Source: Saprospiraceae bacterium (GTDB lineage: Bacteria > Bacteroidota > Bacteroidia > Chitinophagales > Saprospiraceae). Taken from it: 8,011 nt of DNA. Where the stretch lies: positions 1-8,011 of the forward strand of contig JABDPK010000028.1 in NCBI GenBank assembly GCA_013042795.1, written 5' to 3'. A program made the translations under genes and the position numbers. The notes below the pieces were generated by a model. It saw only the letters and a list, made by a program, of their open reading frames with translations, searched no databases and was not told where the DNA came from. Below are positions 1-6,914 of the stretch, piece after piece (position 1 is the stretch's first letter; every line of letters starts with the position of its first letter).

Positions 1-693
1 CTTGTATCCGGTGTTGGTGTAATACCTGTCGTTGGAAGAACAGGAATCATTGGCCTTATGGCAGGTGAAGTTGACTTGACTGTAGATGCAGGACTTACAA
101 ATGAAGCACCTGTGTCAGTCGAATTACTGGACTTCACCGGAAGATGGATGGAAGATAGATTGTTGACCGAATTGCAATGGCAGACATCACTTGAGATCAA
201 TTCTGATTACTTTGGTATCGAAAGGACTGAAAATGTATCAGAAGGATTTGAAGAGATTGGAAGGGAGAAAGCTGCAGGAAACAGCTCCGAGGAAACAGCA
301 TACTTGTTTGAAGATACTGAGATATACAAGTCAGGAATCTATTACTATAGATTGAGACAGGTAGATCTTGATGGTTCATTTGAGTATAGTAAGATTATCG
401 CAGTTGAAGTGATATTCGATGATGTTGAAGAGCAGAAGATTTCTATGGGAGTTTATCCTAACCCTGCTGCTCATGATATCAATGTTGATTTGGTTGTCAA
501 GAGACCTGCTTCATTTGAAGGTGGATTCTATGATGCTATCGGTCAGTTGATCAAGAAAGTGGACAAACAGCAAATACCTGCAGGAAAGACAACAATTAAC
601 GTAGATATTAATGATCTGCCTGTTGGAACATATCTGCTAAGAGTTAAAGTAGACGATCAGGTTATTTTCGAAAAAATAGCCAAGACGAATTAG
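1..693 (+). CDS. C-terminal part of a large secreted/surface protein with a T9SS type A sorting domain (5' truncated)
   Basis: The reading frame is open from the first base, so the true start lies upstream; 230 codons are visible. Visible residues 1-30 (ending in LTVDAGL) look like the last strand of an SdrD B-like/Cna-B-like repeat, a fold common in adhesins; this is inference from a short stretch. Residues about 36-137 match the linker domain often seen before T9SS tails: a VELLDF start, then LEINSDYFGIER, GNSSEE and YYYRLRQVDLDG, ending in a YSKIIAV strand. The last about 80 residues form the type A sorting domain: the hallmark YPNP at 152-155, a middle GQLIKK strand, and a final LPVGTYLLRV strand followed by a short basic end. 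In this family the tail directs export across the outer membrane by the type IX system and is then removed. The function of the missing N-terminal part cannot be told. The gene ends in TAG just before a strong terminator. Confidence 0.9.
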   Translation, partial: LVSGVGVIPVVGRTGIIGLMAGEVDLTVDAGLTNEAPVSVELLDFTGRWMEDRLLTELQWQTSLEINSDYFGIERTENVSEGFEEIGREKAAGNSSEETAYLFEDTEIYKSGIYYYRLRQVDLDGSFEYSKIIAVEVIFDDVEEQKISMGVYPNPAAHDINVDLVVKRPASFEGGFYDAIGQLIKKVDKQQIPAGKTTINVDINDLPVGTYLLRVKVDDQVIFEKIAKTN

Positions 694-722
694 TAAAGAT
701 TGATTTTTAAGATTGGTATTAT

Positions 723-760
723 AAAAAAGGAGCCTTCAACTGAAGGCTCCTTTCTTTTTT
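723..760. terminator. Bidirectional intrinsic terminator between convergent genes
   Basis: A perfect inverted repeat, ggagccttca (729-738) and tgaaggctcc (741-750), gives a 9-10 bp GC-rich stem with a 2-4 nt loop. An A tract (723-728) lies on its left and a T-rich tract (751-760) on its right, so a U-run follows the hairpin in transcripts from either direction. It sits 29 nt after the stop of the surface-protein gene. The T-rich tract runs into the recG stop codon at 759-761, so one element probably ends both genes. Confidence 0.9.
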
Positions 761-2861
761 ATCCGATTCTTCCCCAGTGTGTGGAACCGTCTTTCATTTT
801 CGAAAGATATTGTTTGAATCGCAGGTTAGGTGCAGATTCCAGGTAAGGATCTTTGTCCAGGATACGTTGTGCAATTGTCCTTGCCGTATTTAGAATATCC
901 TGATCAAAAATGATATTGAATACTTTAAAATCCATAATACCACTTTGCTGGGTACCTTCTATATCACCTGGGCCACGTATTTCCAAATCAACCTCGGCAA
1001 TTTTAAATCCGTCATTGGTAGACACCATGGTGCTTATTCGTGTCCGTGCATCTTCACTCAGCTTATAGCTTGACATCAAAATGCAATAAGATTGTTCTGC
1101 ACCTCTGCCGACACGTCCTCTAAGCTGATGCAATTGGGACAAACCAAACCTTTCTGTGTTTTCAATAATCATGACTGAGGCATTTGGAACATTGACACCA
1201 ACTTCAATGACAGTGGTAGCAACCATGATTTGAGTTTTACTCTGGGCAAACCGTTGCATTTCTATGTCTTTGTCTGCAGGCTTCATTTTTCCATGGACAA
1301 CACTAAGCTTATACTCTGGAGGTGGAAAAAAATGTAACAATTTATCATATCCTTGCTGCAGGTTTTCCAGATCAAGTTTGGAAGACTCTTCGATAAGTGG
1401 AAATACCACATAGATCTGCCGGCCGAGTTTGATCTGCTGATGCATGAATTCAATGACCTGGGGACGATATTTTTCAGTCCTATGAACTGTTTTGATATCT
1501 TTCCGGCCAGGCGGGAGTTCATCAATTACTGATACTTCCAGGTCTCCATAAATTGTCATGGCAAGCGTCCTTGGAATCGGGGTAGCCGTCATGACGAGGA
1601 CATGTGGTGGGTTATCCTTGCCTTTCAACCATAGTTTAGACCTTTGCATGACGCCAAACCTGTGCTGTTCATCTATTATAGCTAAACCAAGGTTTTCAAA
1701 TTGAACCGGTTTTTCAAGAACTGCATGAGTTCCTATTAGGATATCAAGATCACCGCTTTTTAAAAGTCGAAGGATTTCATTCCTGACCTTACCTTTTACA
1801 TTGCCAGAAAGAAATGCCACACGCAAACCTAGACCGGATATGGATTCTGTGATTGAATTAAAGTGTTGCTGTGCAAGGATTTCAGTGGGAGCCATGAGTA
1901 CAGACTGATAACCATTGTCTTTCGAAATTAACATACAGAAAAGTGCCACAATGGTCTTGCCACTTCCAACATCTCCCTGTAGTAATCGATTCATCTGTAA
2001 TCCGGATCCAAGATCAGCCCTGATCTCTTTGATCACCTTTTTTTGAGCATCCGTGAGTTCAAAGCTCAATTTTTCATTATAGAACTTATTGAAGTACTTA
2101 CCTATTTCCAGGAAAGGATGACCTTTGATCTTTAGTTTTCTTAATTCCTTATTATATAGTATCCTAAGCTGGAAGTACAATACCTCTTCAAATTTGAGTC
2201 TCTTTTTTGCTTCTGAAAGTGCATTGCTATCGGGAGGAAAATGTAACCACTGGACAGCCTGGTATTTAGGGATCAGTTTGAGTTTTTGTAAAATATAATC
2301 AGGAAGATTTTCAGGAAAATCAGCTGCTGTAAGTTTCGGAATTATATTTTTCAGGATGCGACGCCTGGCTTTACTGTCGAATCCGAGATTATTGAGTTTC
2401 TCCGTACTTGAATAAACAGGTTCAAAACTGCTTCTTTTGTGGACGCCAGGCTTTACTGCTTCCATTTCAGGATGGGCAATACTCATTGATCCCTTGAAGG
2501 TCGATGTCCTTCCATACACATAATACTCACGATTTAATACGAGCTTATCATTTATCCACTTTATACCTTTAAACCAGATCAATTCAAGAAAACCGCTCGA
2601 ATCCTTTAACACCGCAGTGAGGCGGGATTGTCTTTTTCCTTTTATAACAGATTTAGAAATAAGGGTACCCCGGGTCTGGACAGTTTCATTGGGTGTCATG
2701 TCTTTAATGAGTCTGACCTCGGACTTGTCAATATATCTGAAAGGAAAATTCAGTACGAGATCATGAACTGTTTTTATACCCAATTCCTGGTCCATGATAT
2801 CTGCCTTGACAGGACCGATACCTTTTACATATGTTATCTCTTTCTCAAGTATTTTGCGCAT
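759..2861 (-). CDS. recG: ATP-dependent DNA helicase RecG
   Basis: RecG is a monomeric superfamily 2 double-stranded DNA translocase that remodels stalled replication forks and branch-migrates Holliday junctions and R-loops in the cytoplasm. The 700-residue product has the usual family length and all parts in order: an N-terminal helix-hairpin-helix-like stretch (about 12-23, VKGIGPVKADIM), the OB-fold wedge domain (about 50-150) that splits the fork, Walker A GDVGSGKT (296-303), the DEQH box (397-400), motif III TATPIPRT (425-432), motif VI QLRGRVGRG (579-587), and the TRG translocation motif (about 618-641, with EIRGPGDIEGTQQSG). No motif residue appears missing and the frame is intact. The chosen ATG is followed at once by family-typical sequence. 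The leader (tttcatctttttga) has no Shine-Dalgarno. It is divergent from rbfA and convergent with the surface-protein gene, so it is probably transcribed alone. Confidence 0.98.
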   Translation of the reverse strand: MRKILEKEITYVKGIGPVKADIMDQELGIKTVHDLVLNFPFRYIDKSEVRLIKDMTPNETVQTRGTLISKSVIKGKRQSRLTAVLKDSSGFLELIWFKGIKWINDKLVLNREYYVYGRTSTFKGSMSIAHPEMEAVKPGVHKRSSFEPVYSSTEKLNNLGFDSKARRRILKNIIPKLTAADFPENLPDYILQKLKLIPKYQAVQWLHFPPDSNALSEAKKRLKFEEVLYFQLRILYNKELRKLKIKGHPFLEIGKYFNKFYNEKLSFELTDAQKKVIKEIRADLGSGLQMNRLLQGDVGSGKTIVALFCMLISKDNGYQSVLMAPTEILAQQHFNSITESISGLGLRVAFLSGNVKGKVRNEILRLLKSGDLDILIGTHAVLEKPVQFENLGLAIIDEQHRFGVMQRSKLWLKGKDNPPHVLVMTATPIPRTLAMTIYGDLEVSVIDELPPGRKDIKTVHRTEKYRPQVIEFMHQQIKLGRQIYVVFPLIEESSKLDLENLQQGYDKLLHFFPPPEYKLSVVHGKMKPADKDIEMQRFAQSKTQIMVATTVIEVGVNVPNASVMIIENTERFGLSQLHQLRGRVGRGAEQSYCILMSSYKLSEDARTRISTMVSTNDGFKIAEVDLEIRGPGDIEGTQQSGIMDFKVFNIIFDQDILNTARTIAQRILDKDPYLESAPNLRFKQYLSKMKDGSTHWGRIG

Positions 2862-2945
2862 TCAAAAAGATGAAACTGAAAGTCTGAACAATTATCCTAA
2901 ATATCTTAAAATTAGATTACATTACATTAATTCACAGTTTAAACG
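2862..2945. promoter_or_regulatory. Divergent promoter region between recG and rbfA
   Basis: These 84 bases separate the two divergent start codons and must hold at least one promoter for each unless leaders begin inside the genes. On the minus strand, taatttta (2914 down to 2907) matches the Bacteroidota -7 element TAnnTTTG at five of six fixed positions. A tgtg (2936 down to 2933) lies 18 bases upstream, near the usual place for the TTTG -33 element, so this is a weak candidate for recG. On the plus strand I see no convincing match for rbfA. No clear operator repeat is visible. Confidence 0.4.
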
Positions 2946-3317
2946 ATGGAATCTAAGAGACAAAAACAGACAGCTGAAGTAATTAGGAGGCATTTCGGGA
3001 ATGTATTGCTAGATCAGGGGTCTTATATCTATGGTGAAGCATTTGTTACCATAACAAAGGTTCAGGTTACACCGGATATCAGCCTTGCCAAAATCTATCT
3101 TAGTGTTTTCAATACCAATGATAAGGAAGGTGTCATTGAGAAAATCCGGGAAAATGTTTCAACTCTGAAAAGGGACCTGGGTCATAGAATTCGAAAGCAT
3201 GTACGCCGTATTCCCCAAATCAGCTTTTACAATGATGATACACTCGATGAAATGTACAGGTTAAATCAACTATTTGACAAGCTTTACGATCAAGACCAGA
3301 TGGGACAGGAAGAGTGA
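2946..3317 (+). CDS. rbfA: 30S ribosome-binding factor RbfA
   Basis: RbfA is a small KH-fold protein that binds the immature 30S subunit near the 5' end of 16S rRNA and helps late processing and cold adaptation. The 123-residue product has family-typical length and layout: a basic N-terminal helix (RQKQTAEVIRRHFGNVL, 5-21), the strand pair carrying VTPDISLAKIYLSVF (41-55), a helix-turn region around LKRDLGHRIRKHV (74-86), and the signature RRIPQISFYNDDT (87-99). The acidic tail after about 113 is short and variable. The ATG at 2946 fits the family N terminus; no Shine-Dalgarno precedes it (cagtttaaacg). In many bacteria rbfA lies with nusA, infB and truB; here it stands alone between recG and purA. 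It may be co-transcribed with purA, 77 nt downstream, since no terminator separates them. Confidence 0.95.
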   Translation: MESKRQKQTAEVIRRHFGNVLLDQGSYIYGEAFVTITKVQVTPDISLAKIYLSVFNTNDKEGVIEKIRENVSTLKRDLGHRIRKHVRRIPQISFYNDDTLDEMYRLNQLFDKLYDQDQMGQEE

Positions 3318-3357
3318 AATATATTAATTAAACTATAATATGTATTGGCATTTTCTA

Positions 3358-3365
3358 TACCTTTG
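3358..3365 (+). promoter_or_regulatory. Candidate Bacteroidota -7 promoter element for purA
   Basis: The octamer tacctttg matches the Bacteroidota primary sigma factor -7 consensus TAnnTTTG at every fixed position. It lies 29 nt before the purA ATG, in the 77-base gap after rbfA, which would put transcription start about 20-25 nt upstream of the ATG. No TTTG is found 17-21 bases upstream (the area is A/T only), so the -33 half is missing or degenerate. An A/T-rich sequence could yield such a match by chance. Confidence 0.45.
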
Positions 3366-3394
3366 ATTTTTAAATAATCTTTTAAAAGTTATAC

Positions 3395-4660
3395 ATGCTA
3401 ATAGATGTATTGCTGGGATTGCAATGGGGCGACGAAGGCAAAGGTAAAATCGTTGATTATCTTGCCAGTAATTATGATATAATCTGTCGCTTCCAGGGTG
3501 GCCCAAATGCAGGTCACACAATTGTTATTGATGGACGTAAACATGTTCTGCATACAATTCCATCCGGGGTATTTCGAGAAAATGTAGTCAATGTCATAGG
3601 AAATGGTGTCGTTATCGATCCAATTGTTTTGGCAAAGGAACTACGCTCACTGAAGGAAATCGGTGTAGATACCAGCCAAATCTACCTTGCCCGAAAAGCA
3701 CATTTGATACTTCCAACACACAGGTATCTTGATGCAGCCTCTGAAGCATCGAAAGGTAAAGCTAAGATCGGATCTACATTGAGGGGCATTGGTCCAACCT
3801 ATATGGATAAAACAGGAAGGAATGGACTCAGGGTAGGCGACCTGGATCAAAACGATTTCAGAAAAAGATATGACAACCTGAAAGAAAAACATCTTAAACT
3901 ATCAAAGATCTATCCTGAAGTTGATTTTGATATTGAAAAAGAAGAATCACTGTGGTTTGAGAGTATCGAGGAAATGAATTCACTTAAACGTATCGATAAC
4001 AGTTACTTCATTCAGGAAGCAATCAGTGAAGGCAAAAGTATCCTTGCTGAAGGTGCCCAGGGTTCAATGCTGGATATTGATTATGGCACCTATCCTTTCG
4101 TAACCTCTTCAAACACTCTGACGGCAGGAGTATGTGTCGGACTTGGTGTTTCTCCAAAGAAAATTGGAAATGTCTATGGTATAAGTAAATCCTATTGTAC
4201 CAGGGTAGGAAGCGGCCCCTTTCCAACTGAACTTGATGATGAAACTGGTGAAAAATTAAGAAAGGAGGGTAAGGAATTTGGTGCTACAACCGGACGTCCC
4301 AGGAGAACCGGATGGATTGACCTGCCTCAGCTGAAGTATACGGTGATGCTAAATGGAGTAGATCACCTCTGCATAACTAAAATGGATATTCTGAATACTT
4401 TCGAAACCATCAAAGTAGCCACCAAGTATGAAATCGATGGAAATCTCACAGAACAGGTGCCTTATGAATTAAATGATGAACTTATTAAACCTGTGTATGA
4501 GTCATTGCAAGGATGGAATCAAAATATAAATCATCTTAAAGATTATAATTTATTGCCCGACGAAACCAAGAACTATATCTATTTCCTCGAATCTTACCTT
4601 GGTGTGCCTGTATCTATGATAAGTACAGGTCCTGAACGTGAGGCTCTTATGATCAGATAA
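3395..4660 (+). CDS. purA: Adenylosuccinate synthetase (IMP-aspartate ligase)
   Basis: PurA joins aspartate to IMP using GTP to form adenylosuccinate, the first committed step from IMP to AMP, in the cytoplasm. The 421-residue product is close to the usual 420-430 residues. Visible signatures: the WGDEGKGK phosphate loop (11-18) with catalytic Asp13, the GGPNAGHT segment (35-42) with catalytic His41, the GSTLRGIGPTYMDK IMP-binding stretch (126-139), EGAQGSMLDIDYGTYPFVTSSN region (219-240), the aspartate/GTP loop GATTGRPRRTGW (296-307), and the TKMD guanine-recognition motif (328-331). D13 and H41 carry the same numbers as in the E. coli enzyme. The start is fixed by the family's N terminus (MLIDVLLGLQWGDEG). 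The leader is A/T-rich with no Shine-Dalgarno. It follows rbfA on the same strand and has its own candidate promoter at 3358. Confidence 0.98.
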   Translation: MLIDVLLGLQWGDEGKGKIVDYLASNYDIICRFQGGPNAGHTIVIDGRKHVLHTIPSGVFRENVVNVIGNGVVIDPIVLAKELRSLKEIGVDTSQIYLARKAHLILPTHRYLDAASEASKGKAKIGSTLRGIGPTYMDKTGRNGLRVGDLDQNDFRKRYDNLKEKHLKLSKIYPEVDFDIEKEESLWFESIEEMNSLKRIDNSYFIQEAISEGKSILAEGAQGSMLDIDYGTYPFVTSSNTLTAGVCVGLGVSPKKIGNVYGISKSYCTRVGSGPFPTELDDETGEKLRKEGKEFGATTGRPRRTGWIDLPQLKYTVMLNGVDHLCITKMDILNTFETIKVATKYEIDGNLTEQVPYELNDELIKPVYESLQGWNQNINHLKDYNLLPDETKNYIYFLESYLGVPVSMISTGPEREALMIR

Positions 4661-4695
4661 ATTCGGGAAATTTTAAAACTGGTAGTTGCAGGTAA

Positions 4696-4715
4696 AGGAG
4701 AATTAAAATTCTTCT
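4696..4715. terminator. Weak hairpin in the convergent purA / methyltransferase gap
   Basis: aggagaatt (4696-4704) and aattcttct (4707-4715) form a stem of about 8 pairs with one G-T/G-U wobble and a tight A/T loop. It sits between the stop codons of purA and the convergent gene, where a shared terminator would be expected. There is no U-run on the plus side and only a short TTT on the minus side, and the stem is AT-rich, so termination here would be weak or need other factors. The rest of the 68-base gap shows nothing else. Confidence 0.25.
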
Positions 4716-4728
4716 GACACTGATACGA

Positions 4729-5424
4729 CTATTTACCTTCTACAGGGCTGGCGAAAATCATGAATTGGTATTCCAGGCTTGTATCATCTGTTTCAGTCAC
4801 ATCATAGCCCGCTTCAATTAGTTCATCTTCCAATACATGTAAATATTCACGACTCGAATAGGGTGGAGCATTTACATAATCAGGAATTCTTTTGGTTTTG
4901 AAATCGACGATGACTATTTCTCCTCCAGGCTTGAGAGTTTCTTTTAAATTTTCGAAATACGAGATTCTGGATGTGATATAAGGCACAGTATTTACAATTA
5001 GAATCAAATCGACTTCCTGGGCTTTGAGTTTTGGATTGCTGGGAGAGACAAGCCGAATATCCAACTTGTTCTTTAAATCACTTGCATACGAATTTTTAAA
5101 ATTTTTAAGGATATTTATTTTAATTGTATCTACGTCAATCGCAATAACCTTTTCTGCCTTTGGCAAAAGTTTGAATGAAAAATAACCAATGCCAGACCCC
5201 AGGTCGGCAACAGTCTTGTTATTCAGGTCGCCTAATTTATCTATAACAAGTTCAGGTTTTTGCCAGTATTCCCTGTCGCCTGTATCCTGTTCATCACCAG
5301 ACTCGCTGGTCTCCTGGTCTTCTATTGAATCTAATGAGGAATTATCTGAATGACCTTGACGGCTTCCCGGTTCCTGGCAGGAAATAAGTGTAAGAAATAA
5401 GATAAAAGAAAGAATGCGATTCAT
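4729..5424 (-). CDS. Predicted lipoprotein with a class I SAM-dependent methyltransferase domain
   Basis: The N terminus is a lipoprotein signal: a short basic start (MNR), a hydrophobic core (ILSFILFLTL) and the lipobox LISC with Cys16 as the likely lipidated residue. Residues 17-52 form a polar, acidic linker rich in Ser, Asp, Glu and Gln. From about 53 a class I methyltransferase fold begins: the YWQKPELVIDKLG lead-in (53-65), motif I VADLGSGIGYFSF (72-84) that binds SAM, the acidic strand end VIAIDVD (93-99), a motif IV-like strand DLILIVNTVPY (139-149), and LKPGGEIVIVDFK (164-176). At 231 residues the domain is compact and seems complete. I recall exported proteins with this WQKP-plus-methyltransferase layout in other bacteria, but know no proven substrate. 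It is the last gene of the leftward run, 35 nt after dacB. The start is set by the signal peptide. It could be mislabelled as a cytoplasmic methyltransferase if the lipobox were ignored. Confidence 0.85.
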   Translation of the reverse strand: MNRILSFILFLTLISCQEPGSRQGHSDNSSLDSIEDQETSESGDEQDTGDREYWQKPELVIDKLGDLNNKTVADLGSGIGYFSFKLLPKAEKVIAIDVDTIKINILKNFKNSYASDLKNKLDIRLVSPSNPKLKAQEVDLILIVNTVPYITSRISYFENLKETLKPGGEIVIVDFKTKRIPDYVNAPPYSSREYLHVLEDELIEAGYDVTETDDTSLEYQFMIFASPVEGK

Positions 5425-5459
5425 TATGATTTCACTAGCTCACATAAAATAAGGCAGAA

Positions 5460-6914
5460 TTAACCGGATTCATAAATTTCTGCAATTAAATCATTCAATT
5501 TCCTGCGCACTATTGATCCTTTAGCAGAAAACCCGTTGATGATTACAGAGAAACTTAGCCATTTACCGCTTTTGGCTTTGATATATCCTGAATAACTCTG
5601 AATCCCTGTCATACTTCCACTTTTTAGCCACACGTTTCCTCTTGCACCTGATTTGTTAAACATATTCCCCACAGTCCCATTATAACCGCCAATCGCTAAT
5701 GTTTCCAAAAGGATTTCAAGATTTATTTCCTGGGTTATCTCTGCGAGGAATAAAGCCATTGAAGCGCTGCTTATCAGGTTCCTGGCTGAGAGCCCACTGC
5801 CATCTTCGATGTGTAACACTTCCGGATCAATGCCATAGAATCTTAATTTGGATTTAATAGCAGCAATACCATTTTGTCCGGATCCCTGACCTCTTTCATT
5901 TAAACCAATCATTTTAAGTATGCACTCTGAATGCAGGTTAAGGCTTGATATATTGGTTTTTGCCACAATATCTTTTAAGCTCGGTGAACTGTACTCCTTG
6001 ATTAAGCTTCTTGCAGATTTATTTTCCCGGTACAATGTGGATACTCCGGATGATTGGACATTTTCTTTATCCAGTTTAATAGAAAGCCTTTCTGCAGCAA
6101 ATTCAGGGGGATCAGGAATAGATCCCTTGATGGTAAATAGCCCTTTTCCCTGTGGTATGGTTCCAACAATTCTCTTACCAAAATTATATGGTCCGCCAAA
6201 AATATATGCCTGGTCACCGGTATGTGAAGAATCAATTGTCACTTCATTGGACAACTTTAACCCTTTAACTGAAGGGTAAACCTTTTTGATTTCTGCCAAC
6301 GCACCTATGATCTCCCTGTTGCCAAAATGAACGAAATATTGATTTTCGTTAATATTCAGACCCCAGGCACCGGATGCATAATAGTTCCCCAGGTCATTCC
6401 ATTGCCAGGACGGTGCAACAGGGTAACTGTCAAATACAGATTCGTCGGCTATAATATTTCCCTTGATACAATTAATTCCTGCCTTTCTGATGGCATTGTA
6501 CATGTCATTCATCAGATCATCAAAATCCAAAACACTATCGAACCTGTTAGATCCCAATGTTGGATCTCCACCACCTTTGATATAAATGTTTCCTTCGAGT
6601 GTACCATCATCTTTCAAGGCACCATCATATTCCAAACTGGTTTTAAACCTGTATTCGGGACCCAGGTATACGAGTCCGCAAAAACTGGTGAATAATTTCA
6701 AAGAAGAAGCAGGTACCAATACCTTATGTGCACGATGGCCCGCCAAAATTGCGCCTGATTCTACTTCTGCAATACATACTGAAGCATTGGCATGCTCGAA
6801 AATATTGTCATCAAGAGTCCTGTCTATAAGAGACTGAAGCACTTCATTCTGGCTCTGACCTGGAATGACCCAGGTCAGCAGACAGTACAGGCTAAGAAAT
6901 AATTTCGCTTTCAT
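5460..6914 (-). CDS. dacB: D-alanyl-D-alanine carboxypeptidase/endopeptidase, PBP4 type (peptidase family S13)
   Basis: S13 enzymes cleave terminal D-Ala and D-Ala-mDAP cross-links in peptidoglycan, in the periplasm. With the start at 6914 the product has 484 residues, normal for the family. The three penicillin-binding motifs are present in order: SSLK (Ser70 nucleophile, Lys73) after LVPA, SLN (324-326), and KSG (431-433) in VWLKSGSMTG. The gap of about 250 residues between the first two is the family's typical domain insertion. A DGSGLSARNL stretch (371-380) is also characteristic. Residues 1-22 (MKAKLFLSLYCLLTWVIPGQSQ) form a signal peptide, probably cut near GQSQ. An in-frame ATG at 6935 would add MPFFILD before the basic start, which makes a worse signal peptide, so I prefer 6914; either way the gene overlaps the end of the preceding one (23 or 44 nt), suggesting translational coupling. 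Confidence 0.93.
   Translation of the reverse strand: MKAKLFLSLYCLLTWVIPGQSQNEVLQSLIDRTLDDNIFEHANASVCIAEVESGAILAGHRAHKVLVPASSLKLFTSFCGLVYLGPEYRFKTSLEYDGALKDDGTLEGNIYIKGGGDPTLGSNRFDSVLDFDDLMNDMYNAIRKAGINCIKGNIIADESVFDSYPVAPSWQWNDLGNYYASGAWGLNINENQYFVHFGNREIIGALAEIKKVYPSVKGLKLSNEVTIDSSHTGDQAYIFGGPYNFGKRIVGTIPQGKGLFTIKGSIPDPPEFAAERLSIKLDKENVQSSGVSTLYRENKSARSLIKEYSSPSLKDIVAKTNISSLNLHSECILKMIGLNERGQGSGQNGIAAIKSKLRFYGIDPEVLHIEDGSGLSARNLISSASMALFLAEITQEINLEILLETLAIGGYNGTVGNMFNKSGARGNVWLKSGSMTGIQSYSGYIKAKSGKWLSFSVIINGFSAKGSIVRRKLNDLIAEIYESG

Noticed and set aside
2628..2982. Plus-strand frames over the recG start and the recG-rbfA gap
   Set aside because: They overlap the conserved RecG N terminus and the rbfA start in other frames and resemble no known protein.
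3321..3341. Inverted repeat atatta / taatat after rbfA as a terminator
   Set aside because: Six A/T-only pairs with a nine-base loop and no T tract; expected by chance in such AT-rich sequence.
5920..6695. Two plus-strand open frames of about 120 codons each (5920-6279 and 6327-6695)
   Set aside because: They lie antisense inside dacB, whose protein has all family motifs; their translations show no recognisable domain and no leader.
6853..6914. Lipoprotein signal in DacB (Cys in LSLYC)
   Set aside because: Tyr directly before Cys does not fit a lipobox, and the hydrophobic stretch continues past it, so an ordinary cleavable signal peptide is more likely.
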